Shown here in pieces: positions 26,982-36,473 of a stretch of 64,000 nt of DNA. A program made the position numbers and the translations under genes. Position 1 is the first letter of the stretch; every line of letters begins with the position of its first letter. Source of the stretch: Apilactobacillus nanyangensis (GTDB lineage: Bacteria; Bacillota; Bacilli; Lactobacillales; Lactobacillaceae); the NCBI RefSeq assembly GCF_016861915.1, contig NZ_BOLX01000002.1:62001-126000 (forward strand), in the 5' to 3' direction. The notes under the pieces were generated by a model, which saw only the letters and a list, made by a program, of their open reading frames with translations, did no database searches and was not told the origin of the DNA.

Positions 26982-27569
26982 ATGAATTTACCAAACAAAC
27001 TTACATTAATTAGAATAATAATGATTCCATTATTCATTATCTTACTTTCATGTGATATTAACATGGGAACAGTTATCTGGTTAGGAACAAGTATTCAAGT
27101 TACCAGAATCGTTGCAGCAATTGTATTTGCAGCAGCATGTATCACTGATTTTTTAGACGGTCAAATTGCCAGAAGACAACACCTAGTTACCAACTTCGGT
27201 AAGTTTGCTGATCCATTAGCAGACAAAATGATTGTTATGTCAGCATTCATTATCCTAGTTTCATTTGGATTTGTTCCTGCATGGATTGCAGCTGTAATCG
27301 TATGTCGTGAATTAGCTGTTACTGGTCTAAGACTAATCGTTGTTGAAAACGATGGTCAAGTCATTGCTGCCGCATGGCCTGGTAAGATTAAGACATTCAG
27401 TCAAATGCTTGCAATCATCTTATTATTAATGAATGATTTCTTATTCATTCCATTTACAACCATTGGCTTTGGTACATTACTACTTTACATCTGTTTATTC
27501 TTTACTGTTTACTCAGGTGTTGAATACTTCTGGAAGAGTCGTTTTATTTTTGCAGATTCTTTCAAGTAA
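26982..27569 (+). CDS. pgsA: CDP-diacylglycerol--glycerol-3-phosphate 3-phosphatidyltransferase
   Basis: Integral membrane enzyme of 195 residues that makes phosphatidylglycerol phosphate. The CDP-alcohol phosphatidyltransferase motif is complete: DFLDGQIARR followed by GKFADPLADK, carrying the metal-binding aspartates. There are about five transmembrane segments. ATG 26982 lies 5 bp after TGGAGG; MNLPNKLTLIR is the family N-terminus. Confidence 0.96.
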   Translation: MNLPNKLTLIRIIMIPLFIILLSCDINMGTVIWLGTSIQVTRIVAAIVFAAACITDFLDGQIARRQHLVTNFGKFADPLADKMIVMSAFIILVSFGFVPAWIAAVIVCRELAVTGLRLIVVENDGQVIAAAWPGKIKTFSQMLAIILLLMNDFLFIPFTTIGFGTLLLYICLFFTVYSGVEYFWKSRFIFADSFK

Positions 27570-27570
27570 A

Positions 27571-27586
27571 ACGATTTAATTATCGT
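27571..27586 (+). repeat. Short inverted repeat ahead of cinA
   Basis: ACGAT (27571-27575) and ATCGT (27582-27586) flank TTAATT, immediately after the pgsA stop and before an AT-alternating tract. It is a small operator-like or hairpin element of unknown role. Confidence 0.3.
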
Positions 27587-27615
27587 ATATATATATCAGA
27601 AAGGTCGGATTATGT

Positions 27616-28083
27616 ATGCAAATTGATACATCTATTGTTAACAAGCTAATTGACGATAAAATTACCATAACCGGAGCTGAAAGCTTAACAGCAGGGATGT
27701 TTCAATCAACTATTGGTGGAGTTCCCGGTGTTTCTGCTATCTTCTATGGTGGATTTGTTACTTATTCAAATGAGGCAAAGGCCAAGTTATTATCTATTCC
27801 AATGAGTGTTATTGATGACTATGGTGTTGTTTCTGAACAAGTAGCAATTTGGATGGCTAAGCAATCCAAACAAATCATGAATGTTGACGTAGGAGTTTCA
27901 TTTACCGGTGTTGCTGGTCCTGATAGTTTAGAAGGTCAACCAGCAGGAACTGTATTTATCGGACTAGATTTCAAAGAAAATCAATTTGCGAAAGAATTTC
28001 ATTTTAGTGGATCACGCCAAGAAGTGCGTGAACAGTCAGTGCAAACTGCATTAAAAATGATTGAAAATGAGTATTCTAAATAA
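27616..28083 (+). CDS. cinA: CinA C-terminal-domain protein (nicotinamide-nucleotide amidase-like)
   Basis: 155 residues that correspond only to the C-terminal (PncC/YgaD-type) domain of CinA, with GAESLTAGMFQSTIGGVPG and FTGVAGPDSL. This domain deamidates nicotinamide mononucleotide in characterised members. The N-terminal molybdopterin-binding-like domain of full-length Firmicute CinA (about 410 aa) is absent: only 46 bp separate the gene from pgsA, leaving no remnant. It keeps the conserved position before recA, with AAAGG before ATG 27616. Confidence 0.88.
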   Translation: MQIDTSIVNKLIDDKITITGAESLTAGMFQSTIGGVPGVSAIFYGGFVTYSNEAKAKLLSIPMSVIDDYGVVSEQVAIWMAKQSKQIMNVDVGVSFTGVAGPDSLEGQPAGTVFIGLDFKENQFAKEFHFSGSRQEVREQSVQTALKMIENEYSK

Positions 28084-28085
28084 TG

Positions 28086-28099
28086 CGAACTTTTGTTCT
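28086..28099 (+). promoter_or_regulatory. LexA (SOS) box upstream of recA
   Basis: CGAACTTTTGTTCT matches the Gram-positive LexA/DinR consensus (CGAAC, 4 bases, GTTCG) with one mismatch. It lies 9 bp upstream of the recA -35 hexamer, so recA is probably SOS-controlled. Confidence 0.75.
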
Positions 28100-28107
28100 G
28101 TTTTTAC

Positions 28108-28136
28108 TTGCTTTTTTAATGAGAGATTAGTATAGT
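28108..28136 (+). promoter_or_regulatory. SigA promoter of recA
   Basis: TTGCTT (28108-28113) and TATAGT (28131-28136) are 17 bp apart. Confidence 0.6.
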
Positions 28137-28143
28137 ATAAATA

Positions 28144-28150
28144 TCGAATA
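28144..28150 (+). promoter_or_regulatory. Possible ComX/SigX box (TCGAATA) upstream of recA
   Basis: TCGAATA resembles the streptococcal/lactococcal competence box TACGAATA. The identical 7-mer lies upstream of comGA. Distances from the end of the box to the ATG are 23 bp here and 20 bp at comGA. This would add competence control to recA. It is a 7-mer match only. Confidence 0.4.
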
Positions 28151-28173
28151 GTTATCAAAGGGAGGTCAAATTA

Positions 28174-29220
28174 ATGGCTGATGAACGAAAAGCGGCTCTA
28201 GATGGTGCCTTAAAACGAATTGAAAAAGAATTCGGTAAGGGTTCAATCATGAGAATGGGAGACCGTGGAGATACTAGAATTTCCACTGTACCAACAGGTT
28301 CCTTAGCACTTGATAATGCATTAGGTGTTGGAGGATTCCCACGAGGAAGAATTGTTGAAATTTATGGACCTGAAAGTTCAGGTAAGACTACCATTGCGCT
28401 ACAAGCTGTTGCGGAAGTACAAAAACAAGGTGGAACAGCAGCATACATTGATGCTGAAAATGCTTTGGATCCAGTATATGCTACCAATCTAGGGGTAAAC
28501 ATTGATGATTTACTTCTATCACAACCTGATACTGGTGAACAAGGTCTACAAATCTGTGACGCCCTTGTATCTAGTGGTGCCATTGATATCGTAGTTGTCG
28601 ATTCAGTTGCAGCTTTAGTACCTAGAGCTGAAATTGAAGGTGAAATGGGTGACGCTCACGTTGGGTTGCAAGCTCGTTTAATGTCACAAGCACTACGTAA
28701 GTTATCTGGTTCAATCAACAAGACTAAGACTATTGCTCTATTTATTAACCAAATTAGAGAAAAAGTTGGTGTTATGTTTGGTAACCCAGAAACTACACCT
28801 GGTGGACGTGCTCTTAAGTTTTACTCAACTATCAGACTAGAAATCAGAAGAGCTGAACAAATTAAAGATGGTACTGACATTATTGGTAACAGAACTAAGA
28901 TTAAAGTTGCCAAGAATAAGGTAGCTCCTCCATTTAAACGTGCCGAAGTTGACATCATGTACGGTCAAGGTATTTCACAAACTGGTGAATTAGTTGATAT
29001 GGCCGTTGAACAAGACATCATTGGTAAGTCTGGTTCATGGTACTCATACGGTGAAGAAAGAATTGGTCAAGGTCGTGAAAACGCAAAACAATTCTTACAA
29101 GATAATCCGGACAAAATGGAAGAAATTAACAAAAAAGTTCGTGCTGCATATGGCATGGGTGAAGACGATTCTGAATCAGGCGAAGCTGAACAAACAAGTT
29201 TGGATACTGGTGAAGAATAA
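28174..29220 (+). CDS. recA: Recombinase RecA
   Basis: 348-residue strand-exchange ATPase with Walker [10 protein letters not shown] (about residues 65-73), the L1/L2 loop regions and the [14 protein letters not shown] block. The C-terminus is acidic, as in other RecA proteins. GGGAGG lies 8 bp before the ATG. Control elements seen upstream are a LexA box, a SigA promoter and a possible ComX box. A terminator follows. Confidence 0.99.
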   Translation: MADERKAALDGALKRIEKEFGKGSIMRMGDRGDTRISTVPTGSLALDNALGVGGFPRGRIVEIYGPESSGKTTIALQAVAEVQKQGGTAAYIDAENALDPVYATNLGVNIDDLLLSQPDTGEQGLQICDALVSSGAIDIVVVDSVAALVPRAEIEGEMGDAHVGLQARLMSQALRKLSGSINKTKTIALFINQIREKVGVMFGNPETTPGGRALKFYSTIRLEIRRAEQIKDGTDIIGNRTKIKVAKNKVAPPFKRAEVDIMYGQGISQTGELVDMAVEQDIIGKSGSWYSYGEERIGQGRENAKQFLQDNPDKMEEINKKVRAAYGMGEDDSESGEAEQTSLDTGEE

Positions 29221-29224
29221 CGAT

Positions 29225-29248
29225 AAAGAAGCCGAAAGGCTTTTTTAT
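29225..29248 (+). terminator. Terminator after recA
   Basis: AAAGAAGCC, a GAAA tetraloop and GGCTTTTTT, 4 bp after the recA stop. The stem is short (5 G-C/A-T pairs plus A-T extension). Confidence 0.75.
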
Positions 29249-29271
29249 TTTGCAAAAGAAAATAACATGTG

Positions 29272-29300
29272 TTGACACTTCAACAACTAAAATTTAAAAT
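29272..29300 (+). promoter_or_regulatory. Promoter of rny
   Basis: TTGACA (29272-29277) and TAAAAT (29295-29300) are 17 bp apart. This predicts a 5' UTR of about 105 nt containing a GAACTA/TAGTTC hairpin (29316-29333) and an AATGA/TCATT hairpin. Confidence 0.6.
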
Positions 29301-29413
29301 ATAGTAATGTACATTGAACTATTTATTTAGTTCGCATAATGACTAATAAATCATTCAATGCGCAATTATCAAAAACTTAATTAAATTAGATGATGTGGAG
29401 GTGCAATAAGCCT

Positions 29414-30979
29414 ATGACTTATTTTTTACCTATGATCCTCGCAATCATCGCTGCTTTTGTAGTTGGTATTTCTGTGGGAATGTTTTCTAACAAGAAAATT
29501 GTTGATAAGAAATTAACAAAGGCCCACATGAGTGCACAAGATATTTTGGAAGATGCTAAACGACAAGCTCAAACTTCAGCAAAGGAAGCAATTCTTGAAG
29601 CTAGAGAAAAGAGTAATCATTATCGTTCAAACATCGAAAAAGAAATTAAGCAAAGACGAATTGAAGTTCAACGACAAGAAAATCGTCTAATTCAACGTGA
29701 AGATTCACTTGATCGTAAAGATGACGCTTTTGATAAGCGTGAAGATTCATTGAATAAGCGTGAAGAAAAGCTTAATTCAAACCAAAAGAAGCTTGAACAA
29801 AAGCAACAGCAAGCTGATATGCTAGTTAAACAACGTCAAGATGAGTTAGAACGTATCTCTTCACTTTCTCAAGAAGAAGCACAAGAGCTAATTATTAATG
29901 AAACAAAGAAGGAATTAGCTGACGAACGTGCCAAGATGGTTAAAGATAGTTATAACCTAGCTCGTAAAGAATCTTCTGAGAATGCCAAGAATCTAGTTAT
30001 TGAAGCGATTCAACAAAGTGCTGCTGATATCGTATCTGAAACAACTGTTTCAGTTGTAAACCTACCTAACGATGATATGAAAGGTCGTATTATCGGACGT
30101 GAAGGTAGAAACATTAGAACCTTTGAAACCTTAACAGGAATTGATTTGGTTATTGACGATACTCCAGAAGCAGTTGTGCTTAGTGGATTTGATCCAATTA
30201 GACGTGAAGTTGCCAAGATGGCGCTTGAAAGCCTAATTAAGGATGGAAGAATTCATCCAGCAAGAATCGAAGAAATGGTAGATAAGAGTCGTCGAGAACT
30301 TGATGAAAAGATTCAAGAAATTGGTGAAGAAACAGTATTTGATTTGGGAATTCATTCAATGAGTCCTGAAATGATTATGATGATTGGTAAATTGAAGTTT
30401 AAGATTTATCATGGACGCAATGTTTTAAGCCATTCTATTGAAGTTGCGAAGTTGTCAGGTGTCTTAGCCGCAGAATTAGGTGAAGATGTCGTATTAGCAA
30501 AACGCGCAGGATTGTTGCACGAAATTGGTCGCTCTGCAGATAATGAGACTGAAGGTTCTCATATTGACCTTGGTGTTGATTTAGCCAAGAAGTTCAAAGA
30601 AAGTCCAGTTGTTATTGACTCAATTGCAGCCGATAATGAAGACAGTGAACCTAAGTTCATCATTTCTGAATTAGTTAACATCGCAAACAAGATTGCGGTT
30701 GCTAGACCAGGTGCAAAGAGTAAATCTCTTGAAAGCTTTGTTCATCGTCTAGAAAGTTTGGAAACAATTAGCGATAGCTTTGAAGAAGTAAATAAGAGCT
30801 ACGCAATTCAAGCCGGACGTGAAATTAGAGTGATTGTAAAACCAGAAAAAGTTTCTGATACTCAAGCGGTTGTTTTAGCTAGAGATATTAAAAATAAGAT
30901 TGAAGAGGATATGGAATATCCTGGTCATATCAAGGTTACAATTATTAGAGAAGTAAGATCAATCGAATATGCAAAATAA
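29414..30979 (+). CDS. rny: RNase Y homologue with degenerate HD active site
   Basis: 521 residues in the RNase Y layout: N-terminal membrane anchor (about 3-25), long coiled coil (about 35-190), KH domain (GRIIGREGRNIRTFE) and HD domain. RNase Y normally starts mRNA decay at the membrane. Here the HD residues are altered: the invariant HD is His369-Glu370 (GLLHEIGRS, against LLHDIGKA in Bacillus), the IASHHGD block is IAADNED (Asp407-Asn408), and the metal-binding Asp of the AADALSAARPG block is Asn425 (IANKIAVARPG). The first His (NVLSHSIEVA) remains. Phosphodiesterase activity is therefore unlikely, and a scaffold or RNA-binding role is inferred. ATG 29414 follows GGAGGTG by 10 bp. ymdB is the next gene, as usual. 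Confidence 0.93.
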   Translation: MTYFLPMILAIIAAFVVGISVGMFSNKKIVDKKLTKAHMSAQDILEDAKRQAQTSAKEAILEAREKSNHYRSNIEKEIKQRRIEVQRQENRLIQREDSLDRKDDAFDKREDSLNKREEKLNSNQKKLEQKQQQADMLVKQRQDELERISSLSQEEAQELIINETKKELADERAKMVKDSYNLARKESSENAKNLVIEAIQQSAADIVSETTVSVVNLPNDDMKGRIIGREGRNIRTFETLTGIDLVIDDTPEAVVLSGFDPIRREVAKMALESLIKDGRIHPARIEEMVDKSRRELDEKIQEIGEETVFDLGIHSMSPEMIMMIGKLKFKIYHGRNVLSHSIEVAKLSGVLAAELGEDVVLAKRAGLLHEIGRSADNETEGSHIDLGVDLAKKFKESPVVIDSIAADNEDSEPKFIISELVNIANKIAVARPGAKSKSLESFVHRLESLETISDSFEEVNKSYAIQAGREIRVIVKPEKVSDTQAVVLARDIKNKIEEDMEYPGHIKVTIIREVRSIEYAK

Positions 30980-31006
30980 AAAAAGGGCTTTTGCCCTTTT
31001 TTATTT
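30978..31006 (+). terminator. Terminator after rny
   Basis: AAAAAAAGGGC and GCCCTTTTTT pair around TTTT, and a T-rich tract follows. Confidence 0.88.
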
Positions 31007-31058
31007 TATGTAAAACGGTGTAAAATTGTATATATATAATAATGAATTGAGGACGAAA

Positions 31059-31859
31059 ATGAGAATACTATTTTTAGGTGACGTAGTAGGTAATTTGGGG
31101 GTAGATATGGTAAGTAAATATCTACCAATTCTAAAAAGAGACTACAAGCCACAGGTAACGATTGTAAATGGTGAAAATTCGACATCATTTGGTCGTGGAA
31201 TTAATAAAAAAGTATATAAGCAAATTATGAGTGCAGGTACTGACGTAATTACACTTGGTAATCATGCATGGAATAACGAAGAAATCTTCGATTTTATCGA
31301 TGATACTAAAAAATTAGTACGTCCTCTAAATTACCCTGGAAAAGATGTACCAGGTAGTGGATATACAATTATTAACGTTAACAATAAGAAATTAGCAGTT
31401 GTTAATTTACAGGGGAGAATCTTCATTGATCCAATCGATGATCCATTCCAAAAAATCGACGAGCTTATCAGCGAAATCAAAAAAGAGGCAGATGCAATTT
31501 TTGTTGATTTTCACGCTGAAACAACTAGTGAAAAGAAAGCAATGGCAATGTATCTAGATGGGCAAATTTCTGCAATTGTTGGTACTCATACTCATGTGCA
31601 GACCAATGATGACCAAATCCTAAAAAACGGCACAGCGTTCATTTCTGACGTTGGAATGTGTGGACCATTTGATAGTGTCTTAGGAATGAAGTATGAAAAC
31701 ATCATTCATCGTTTCATTACTCAACGTCCAACTAGATTTGAAGTTGAAGAAAAGGGACGCGGAATCGTTTCGGGATGTGTTATCGATTTAAGAGATGATG
31801 GCACTGCCATATCTATTGAAAAAATATTAATTGATCCAAATCACCCATATAAAGGTTAG
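31059..31859 (+). CDS. ymdB: YmdB-family metallophosphoesterase (TIGR00282)
   Basis: 266 residues with all metal-site motifs of B. subtilis Ymd[22 protein letters not shown] and GTHTH. The Bacillus protein hydrolyses 2',3'-cyclic AMP and affects RNA turnover and multicellular behaviour, partly through RNase Y. The start is ATG 31059 after GAGGA; upstream in-frame codons have no ribosome-binding site. It is intact although its usual functional partner, the upstream rny product, looks inactive. Confidence 0.93.
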   Translation: MRILFLGDVVGNLGVDMVSKYLPILKRDYKPQVTIVNGENSTSFGRGINKKVYKQIMSAGTDVITLGNHAWNNEEIFDFIDDTKKLVRPLNYPGKDVPGSGYTIINVNNKKLAVVNLQGRIFIDPIDDPFQKIDELISEIKKEADAIFVDFHAETTSEKKAMAMYLDGQISAIVGTHTHVQTNDDQILKNGTAFISDVGMCGPFDSVLGMKYENIIHRFITQRPTRFEVEEKGRGIVSGCVIDLRDDGTAISIEKILIDPNHPYKG

Positions 31860-31882
31860 TAGCAAAGGAGGATATTGTTTTA

Positions 31883-34504
31883 ATGGCTAGTAAAACTAAA
31901 CAAACACCAATGATGGAACAATATCAGAAAGTAAAAGATCAATACCCAGATGCTTTTGTTTTTTATCGTCTTGGTGATTTTTATGAAATGTTCAATGAAG
32001 ATGCGGTAAAGGGTGCTCAAATTCTAGAACTAACATTAACTTCTAGAAGTAAGAATGCCGATAACCCAATTCCAATGTGTGGAGTTCCACACAAGGCGGT
32101 TGAATCATATATCGACACCTTAATTGATAAGGGATATAAAGTCGCAATTGTGGAACAAATGGAAGACCCTAAGTTAGCAAAGGGAATGGTCAAAAGAGCC
32201 GTAACTCAGTTAGTGACTCCAGGTACCAGAACTACAATGGGTGCCGAAAATGCCAAGGATAACAACTACTTAACAGCAATTGAATATTCAGATTCCGGTT
32301 ATGGTTTTGCGTACGCTGAACTATCTACAGGTGAATTAAAAACCACTGTTTTGAGTAATATGAACAGTGTTTTAAACGAACTAATGACACTTCAAACCAA
32401 AGAAGTAATTGTTAATCGTGAAATCCCCGAAAAAGATGTTGCACTAATTAATAAGGTTGGCATCTTGGTTTCATATCAAGACGACATTAAAGAATTAGAT
32501 GATATGCAATATCTATCAGAAGGTCTAAGACAAGACCTAGAAAAGAAGGTCGTAAATCGACTAACTACTTATATTGTGGATACTCAAAAACGTAGTCTTT
32601 CTCACATGAAGGCGGCTGTTGCATACAAGCCTGCTGAATTCTTGAAGATGGACCACAATTCACAATACAACCTTGAATTAACCAAGAACCTTAGAACTAA
32701 TAAAAAGTCAGGTAGTTTGCTATGGCTTTTGGATGAAACTAAAACAGCAATGGGTGGTAGAAAATTACGTGAATGGATTGACCATCCACTAATTGACAAA
32801 GCATCTATTGAAAACCGTCAAAATCAAGTTGATGATTTATTGAATCATTACTATGAACGTAGTGAAATCACTGACATGTTAGTGAAGGTTTATGATTTAG
32901 AGAGACTTGCCGGAAAGGTATCTTTTGGTTCAGTTAACGGTCGTGATTTAGTTCAATTAAAGACATCATTACAACAAATTCCAAAGATTAAATACATCTT
33001 ATATGAAATGGATACCAAATCATTTGATGAAATTAACAATGATTTAGATCCAGTTGATGAAGTTTCTGAACTAATTGAAAAGGCAATTACTGAAGAACCA
33101 CCAATTTCAGTCACTGATGGTGGGGTTATTAAAGATGGCTACAACCAAATGTTGGATCAATACAGGGATGCAATGAATAACGGGAAACAATGGATTGCTG
33201 AACTAGAAAGCAAGGAGCGTGAGCTTACTGGTATCAACAACCTAAAGATTGGTTATAATCATGTTTTTGGTTACTACATCGAAGTATCAAAGGCCAACTT
33301 AAGCAAGTTGCCAGAAGATAGATATGAAAGAAAACAAACTCTTACCAATGCTGAAAGATTCTCTACTCCTGAACTAAAGGAAAAAGAAAAACTAATCATT
33401 GAAGCACAAGAAAAATCAAAGACACTTGAATATGAATTATTCAGTGAAGTCCGCGATGTTGTTAAGAGTGCAATTCAAAGACTACAAAAACTTGCCAATG
33501 CGGTATCTAGTTTGGATGTAATGCAAAGTTTTGCATCTATTTCAGATGAATACAGATTGGTTCGTCCAACCTTAAACGAAGAACATAAGTTAGAAATTGT
33601 CGATGGTAGACATCCGGTAGTTGAAAAGGTTATGGGTCACCAATCTTACGTACCAAACGATGTAATTATGGATCCAGGTACTAACGTTTTGTTAATCACT
33701 GGTCCTAATATGTCTGGTAAGAGTACTTACATGCGTCAATTGGCATTAACAGTAATTATGGCCCAAATTGGTTGTTTTGTTCCTGCTAAGTCAGCTGAAA
33801 TGCCAATTTTTGACCAAATTTTTACTAGAATTGGTGCTGCCGATGATTTGATTTCTGGTCAAAGTACTTTCATGGTTGAAATGAAGGAATCAAACGAAGC
33901 GATTCAAAATGCTACCGATAACAGTTTGATCTTATTCGATGAAATTGGTAGAGGGACAGCCACATACGATGGAATGGCCTTAGCTCAATCAATCATTGAA
34001 TATGTTCATAACCATATCCATGCTAAGACACTATTTTCAACTCATTACCATGAATTAACTGAACTAGCTTATTCATTGGATGAACTACAAAACGTTCATG
34101 TTGGTGCGGTTGAAAAAAACGGTGAACTAGTTTTCTTGCACAAGGTCAAAAAGGGTGCTGCCGATAAGTCATATGGTATTCACGTTGCTAAATTAGCCGG
34201 TTTACCAAATGAATTATTATCTAGAGCAGATGTCATCTTAAGTGATTTGGAAAACAACAATGAAAAGACTAATACTGATAATGTTGTCATGGCAGAAAAG
34301 TCAAATCCAGTCGTTGAAGACGAAATTGATGAACCAGAACAACAACTTTCATTGTTTGGGGATGTCAAAGAGCCTCAAAAGAAAAAACGTAAGAGTGGCG
34401 AAGATAAGATTCTAAAAGCTCTTAAGGATTTAGACTTGATGTCTAAGACGCCAATGGATATTATGAATGAAGTATATAAATGGAAACGCGAAATTGATAA
34501 ATAA
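31883..34504 (+). CDS. mutS: DNA mismatch repair protein MutS
   Basis: 873 residues. The N-terminal mismatch-binding domain has the [11 protein letters not shown] motif (Phe-x-Glu). The ATPase domain has [13 protein letters not shown] and [12 protein letters not shown], and the C-terminal tail carries a clamp-binding-like QLSLFG. It recognises mispaired bases and recruits MutL. AAAGGAGG precedes ATG 31883. It is in an operon with mutL (15-bp gap). Confidence 0.98.
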   Translation: MASKTKQTPMMEQYQKVKDQYPDAFVFYRLGDFYEMFNEDAVKGAQILELTLTSRSKNADNPIPMCGVPHKAVESYIDTLIDKGYKVAIVEQMEDPKLAKGMVKRAVTQLVTPGTRTTMGAENAKDNNYLTAIEYSDSGYGFAYAELSTGELKTTVLSNMNSVLNELMTLQTKEVIVNREIPEKDVALINKVGILVSYQDDIKELDDMQYLSEGLRQDLEKKVVNRLTTYIVDTQKRSLSHMKAAVAYKPAEFLKMDHNSQYNLELTKNLRTNKKSGSLLWLLDETKTAMGGRKLREWIDHPLIDKASIENRQNQVDDLLNHYYERSEITDMLVKVYDLERLAGKVSFGSVNGRDLVQLKTSLQQIPKIKYILYEMDTKSFDEINNDLDPVDEVSELIEKAITEEPPISVTDGGVIKDGYNQMLDQYRDAMNNGKQWIAELESKERELTGINNLKIGYNHVFGYYIEVSKANLSKLPEDRYERKQTLTNAERFSTPELKEKEKLIIEAQEKSKTLEYELFSEVRDVVKSAIQRLQKLANAVSSLDVMQSFASISDEYRLVRPTLNEEHKLEIVDGRHPVVEKVMGHQSYVPNDVIMDPGTNVLLITGPNMSGKSTYMRQLALTVIMAQIGCFVPAKSAEMPIFDQIFTRIGAADDLISGQSTFMVEMKESNEAIQNATDNSLILFDEIGRGTATYDGMALAQSIIEYVHNHIHAKTLFSTHYHELTELAYSLDELQNVHVGAVEKNGELVFLHKVKKGAADKSYGIHVAKLAGLPNELLSRADVILSDLENNNEKTNTDNVVMAEKSNPVVEDEIDEPEQQLSLFGDVKEPQKKKRKSGEDKILKALKDLDLMSKTPMDIMNEVYKWKREIDK

Positions 34505-34519
34505 ATGAGGTGATTAATC

Positions 34520-36460
34520 TTGCATAAAATACATGAGTTATCAACAATTCTTGCTGATCAAATTGCAGCCGGTGAGGTTGTTGAACGGCCTGCTTCGGTT
34601 GTAAAGGAATTAGTTGAAAATTCAATTGATGCGCAAAGCACGCAAATTGATATCAATATTGAAGATGCAGGATTAAAGAAAGTCGAAATTATCGATGATG
34701 GAATTGGAATTAATCACGATGATGTCGAAATCGCCTTTAAACGTCATGCAACAAGTAAGATTAACAACCAAAGAGATCTTTTTAAAGTTCAATCATTAGG
34801 ATTCCGTGGTGAAGCCTTGCCTTCAATTGCTTCAGTATCAGATGTTCATCTGAAAACATCGACTGGGGATGAAGGTACTCAGATTCATATCAAGGGTGGT
34901 GAAATTAAAGAAATTAAGCCAGCAGAAGCTAGAAGAGGAACTAGCATCTGCGTTGAGGACTTATTCTTTAATACACCGGCCAGATTGAAATACATGAAGA
35001 CAATTAAGACTGAACTGGCCAAGATTTCTGACATCGTTGATCGTTTAGCAATTGGTCATCCTGATATCGCATTTTCACTGGTTCATAACCAAAGAGAAAT
35101 CTTAAGAACATCAGGTAGAGGTCAACTACAACAGGTAATTGGTGATATATATGGTGCTAAGAACCTAAAAAGAATTATTAAGATTGAAAATGCTGATAAT
35201 GACTTTAAAATAAGTGGTTTCGTGAGTTTACCTGAATTGACAAGGGCTTCTAGAAACTATGTCACTATTACTTTGAATGGTAGATACGTTAAGAACTATG
35301 CATTATTCAAAGCAATCACTAATGGGTATGGATCTAAACTAATGGTTGGTCGTTACCCAATTGCTGTATTAAATATTGAATTAGATCCGGTTTTAACTGA
35401 TGTAAACGTTCATCCAACTAAACAAACGGTTAGAATTAGTAAGGAAGAACAGTTGTGCAATTTGGTTGCCAAAACAATCTATGATACGATTTATCAAGAA
35501 AACCTAATTCCTGAAGTTATGACTAGGGACCGCTCTGTTCAACCAAGATACACTAATGAACAGTTGCAAATGCAAATTAATCAATATTCAAAAACAAAGG
35601 AAGAACCTAAGAGTGAACCCTTAGTTGATGATTTTGTTGAGCCTAATTTACAACCTCAAGTGGATGACAAAGAGGATACGTCAAAGGAAGACATTAAGAC
35701 TTCTGATATTGATGCTATTTACGTCAGTAATAGGTCACAATTGAACGATGAAGATGTACAAAGTTTTGCTCATCGCTACGAACATCCAGTCACTCCATTT
35801 GGAGAAACTGAAGTGACTGATGATGAGGTATCAAACAACGATGATCAACCTCGTTTTCCTAAGCTGTTGTATATCGGTCAACTTCATGGAACTTATTTAA
35901 TTGCTGAATCAGATGATGGTATGTACATTGTAGACCAACATGCCGCTCAAGAAAGAATTAACTATGAACGATTGAGAACTGAGATTGGAGAGGTATCTAA
36001 CGACCAACAAAGCTTGTTAGTGCCACTTGTTTTGGATTATCCTAATCGTGATGCGTTAATCATTCAGGAAAAGTTGGGGATGCTACAAGAAGTTGGCCTA
36101 AATGTTGAACCGTTTGGGAAGAATAGCTTCGTGGTAAAGCAACATCCAACATGGATTGAAGAAGGCAACGAGGAAGAAACGATTCGAGAAATGATTGATT
36201 GGGTCATTAATCATAAGAACATCTCGGTAGCTTCATTTCGAGCACAAACAGCTATTATGATGAGCTGTAAGCAAGCAATTAAGGCTAACCATCACTTGGA
36301 TAGAAAACAGGCGGTTCATTTACTTGATGAATTAGCGACAGTTAACAATCCGTTTAATTGCCCGCATGGCAGACCAGTTTTAGTATCTTTTTCTAATACA
36401 GATATGGAAAAGATGTTCAAACGAATTCAAGACCCACATACCAACGACAATTTTATGTAA
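34520..36460 (+). CDS. mutL: DNA mismatch repair protein MutL
   Basis: 646 residues. The GHKL ATPase has HELSTILADQIAAGEVVERPASVV (shown by its key motif QIAAGEVVERP) and GFRGEALPSI. The C-terminal nicking domain has DQHAAQERINYE, SCKQAIKANHH and CPHGRP, so this is an endonuclease-type MutL. The start is TTG 34520 after GAGGTGAT; it gives the expected N-terminus and no ATG is closer. Confidence 0.97.
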   Translation: MHKIHELSTILADQIAAGEVVERPASVVKELVENSIDAQSTQIDINIEDAGLKKVEIIDDGIGINHDDVEIAFKRHATSKINNQRDLFKVQSLGFRGEALPSIASVSDVHLKTSTGDEGTQIHIKGGEIKEIKPAEARRGTSICVEDLFFNTPARLKYMKTIKTELAKISDIVDRLAIGHPDIAFSLVHNQREILRTSGRGQLQQVIGDIYGAKNLKRIIKIENADNDFKISGFVSLPELTRASRNYVTITLNGRYVKNYALFKAITNGYGSKLMVGRYPIAVLNIELDPVLTDVNVHPTKQTVRISKEEQLCNLVAKTIYDTIYQENLIPEVMTRDRSVQPRYTNEQLQMQINQYSKTKEEPKSEPLVDDFVEPNLQPQVDDKEDTSKEDIKTSDIDAIYVSNRSQLNDEDVQSFAHRYEHPVTPFGETEVTDDEVSNNDDQPRFPKLLYIGQLHGTYLIAESDDGMYIVDQHAAQERINYERLRTEIGEVSNDQQSLLVPLVLDYPNRDALIIQEKLGMLQEVGLNVEPFGKNSFVVKQHPTWIEEGNEEETIREMIDWVINHKNISVASFRAQTAIMMSCKQAIKANHHLDRKQAVHLLDELATVNNPFNCPHGRPVLVSFSNTDMEKMFKRIQDPHTNDNFM

Positions 36461-36473
36461 TCGAGGATAGACT

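Noticed and set aside
27570-27615. Frameshifted remnant of the CinA N-terminal domain
   Set aside because: Only 46 bp lie between pgsA and the cinA start, with no coding resemblance in any frame.
30963-30969. TCGAATA inside the end of rny as a third competence box
   Set aside because: It lies within coding sequence (Ile-Glu-Tyr codons), about 90 bp before ymdB and ahead of a terminator, so it is most likely chance.
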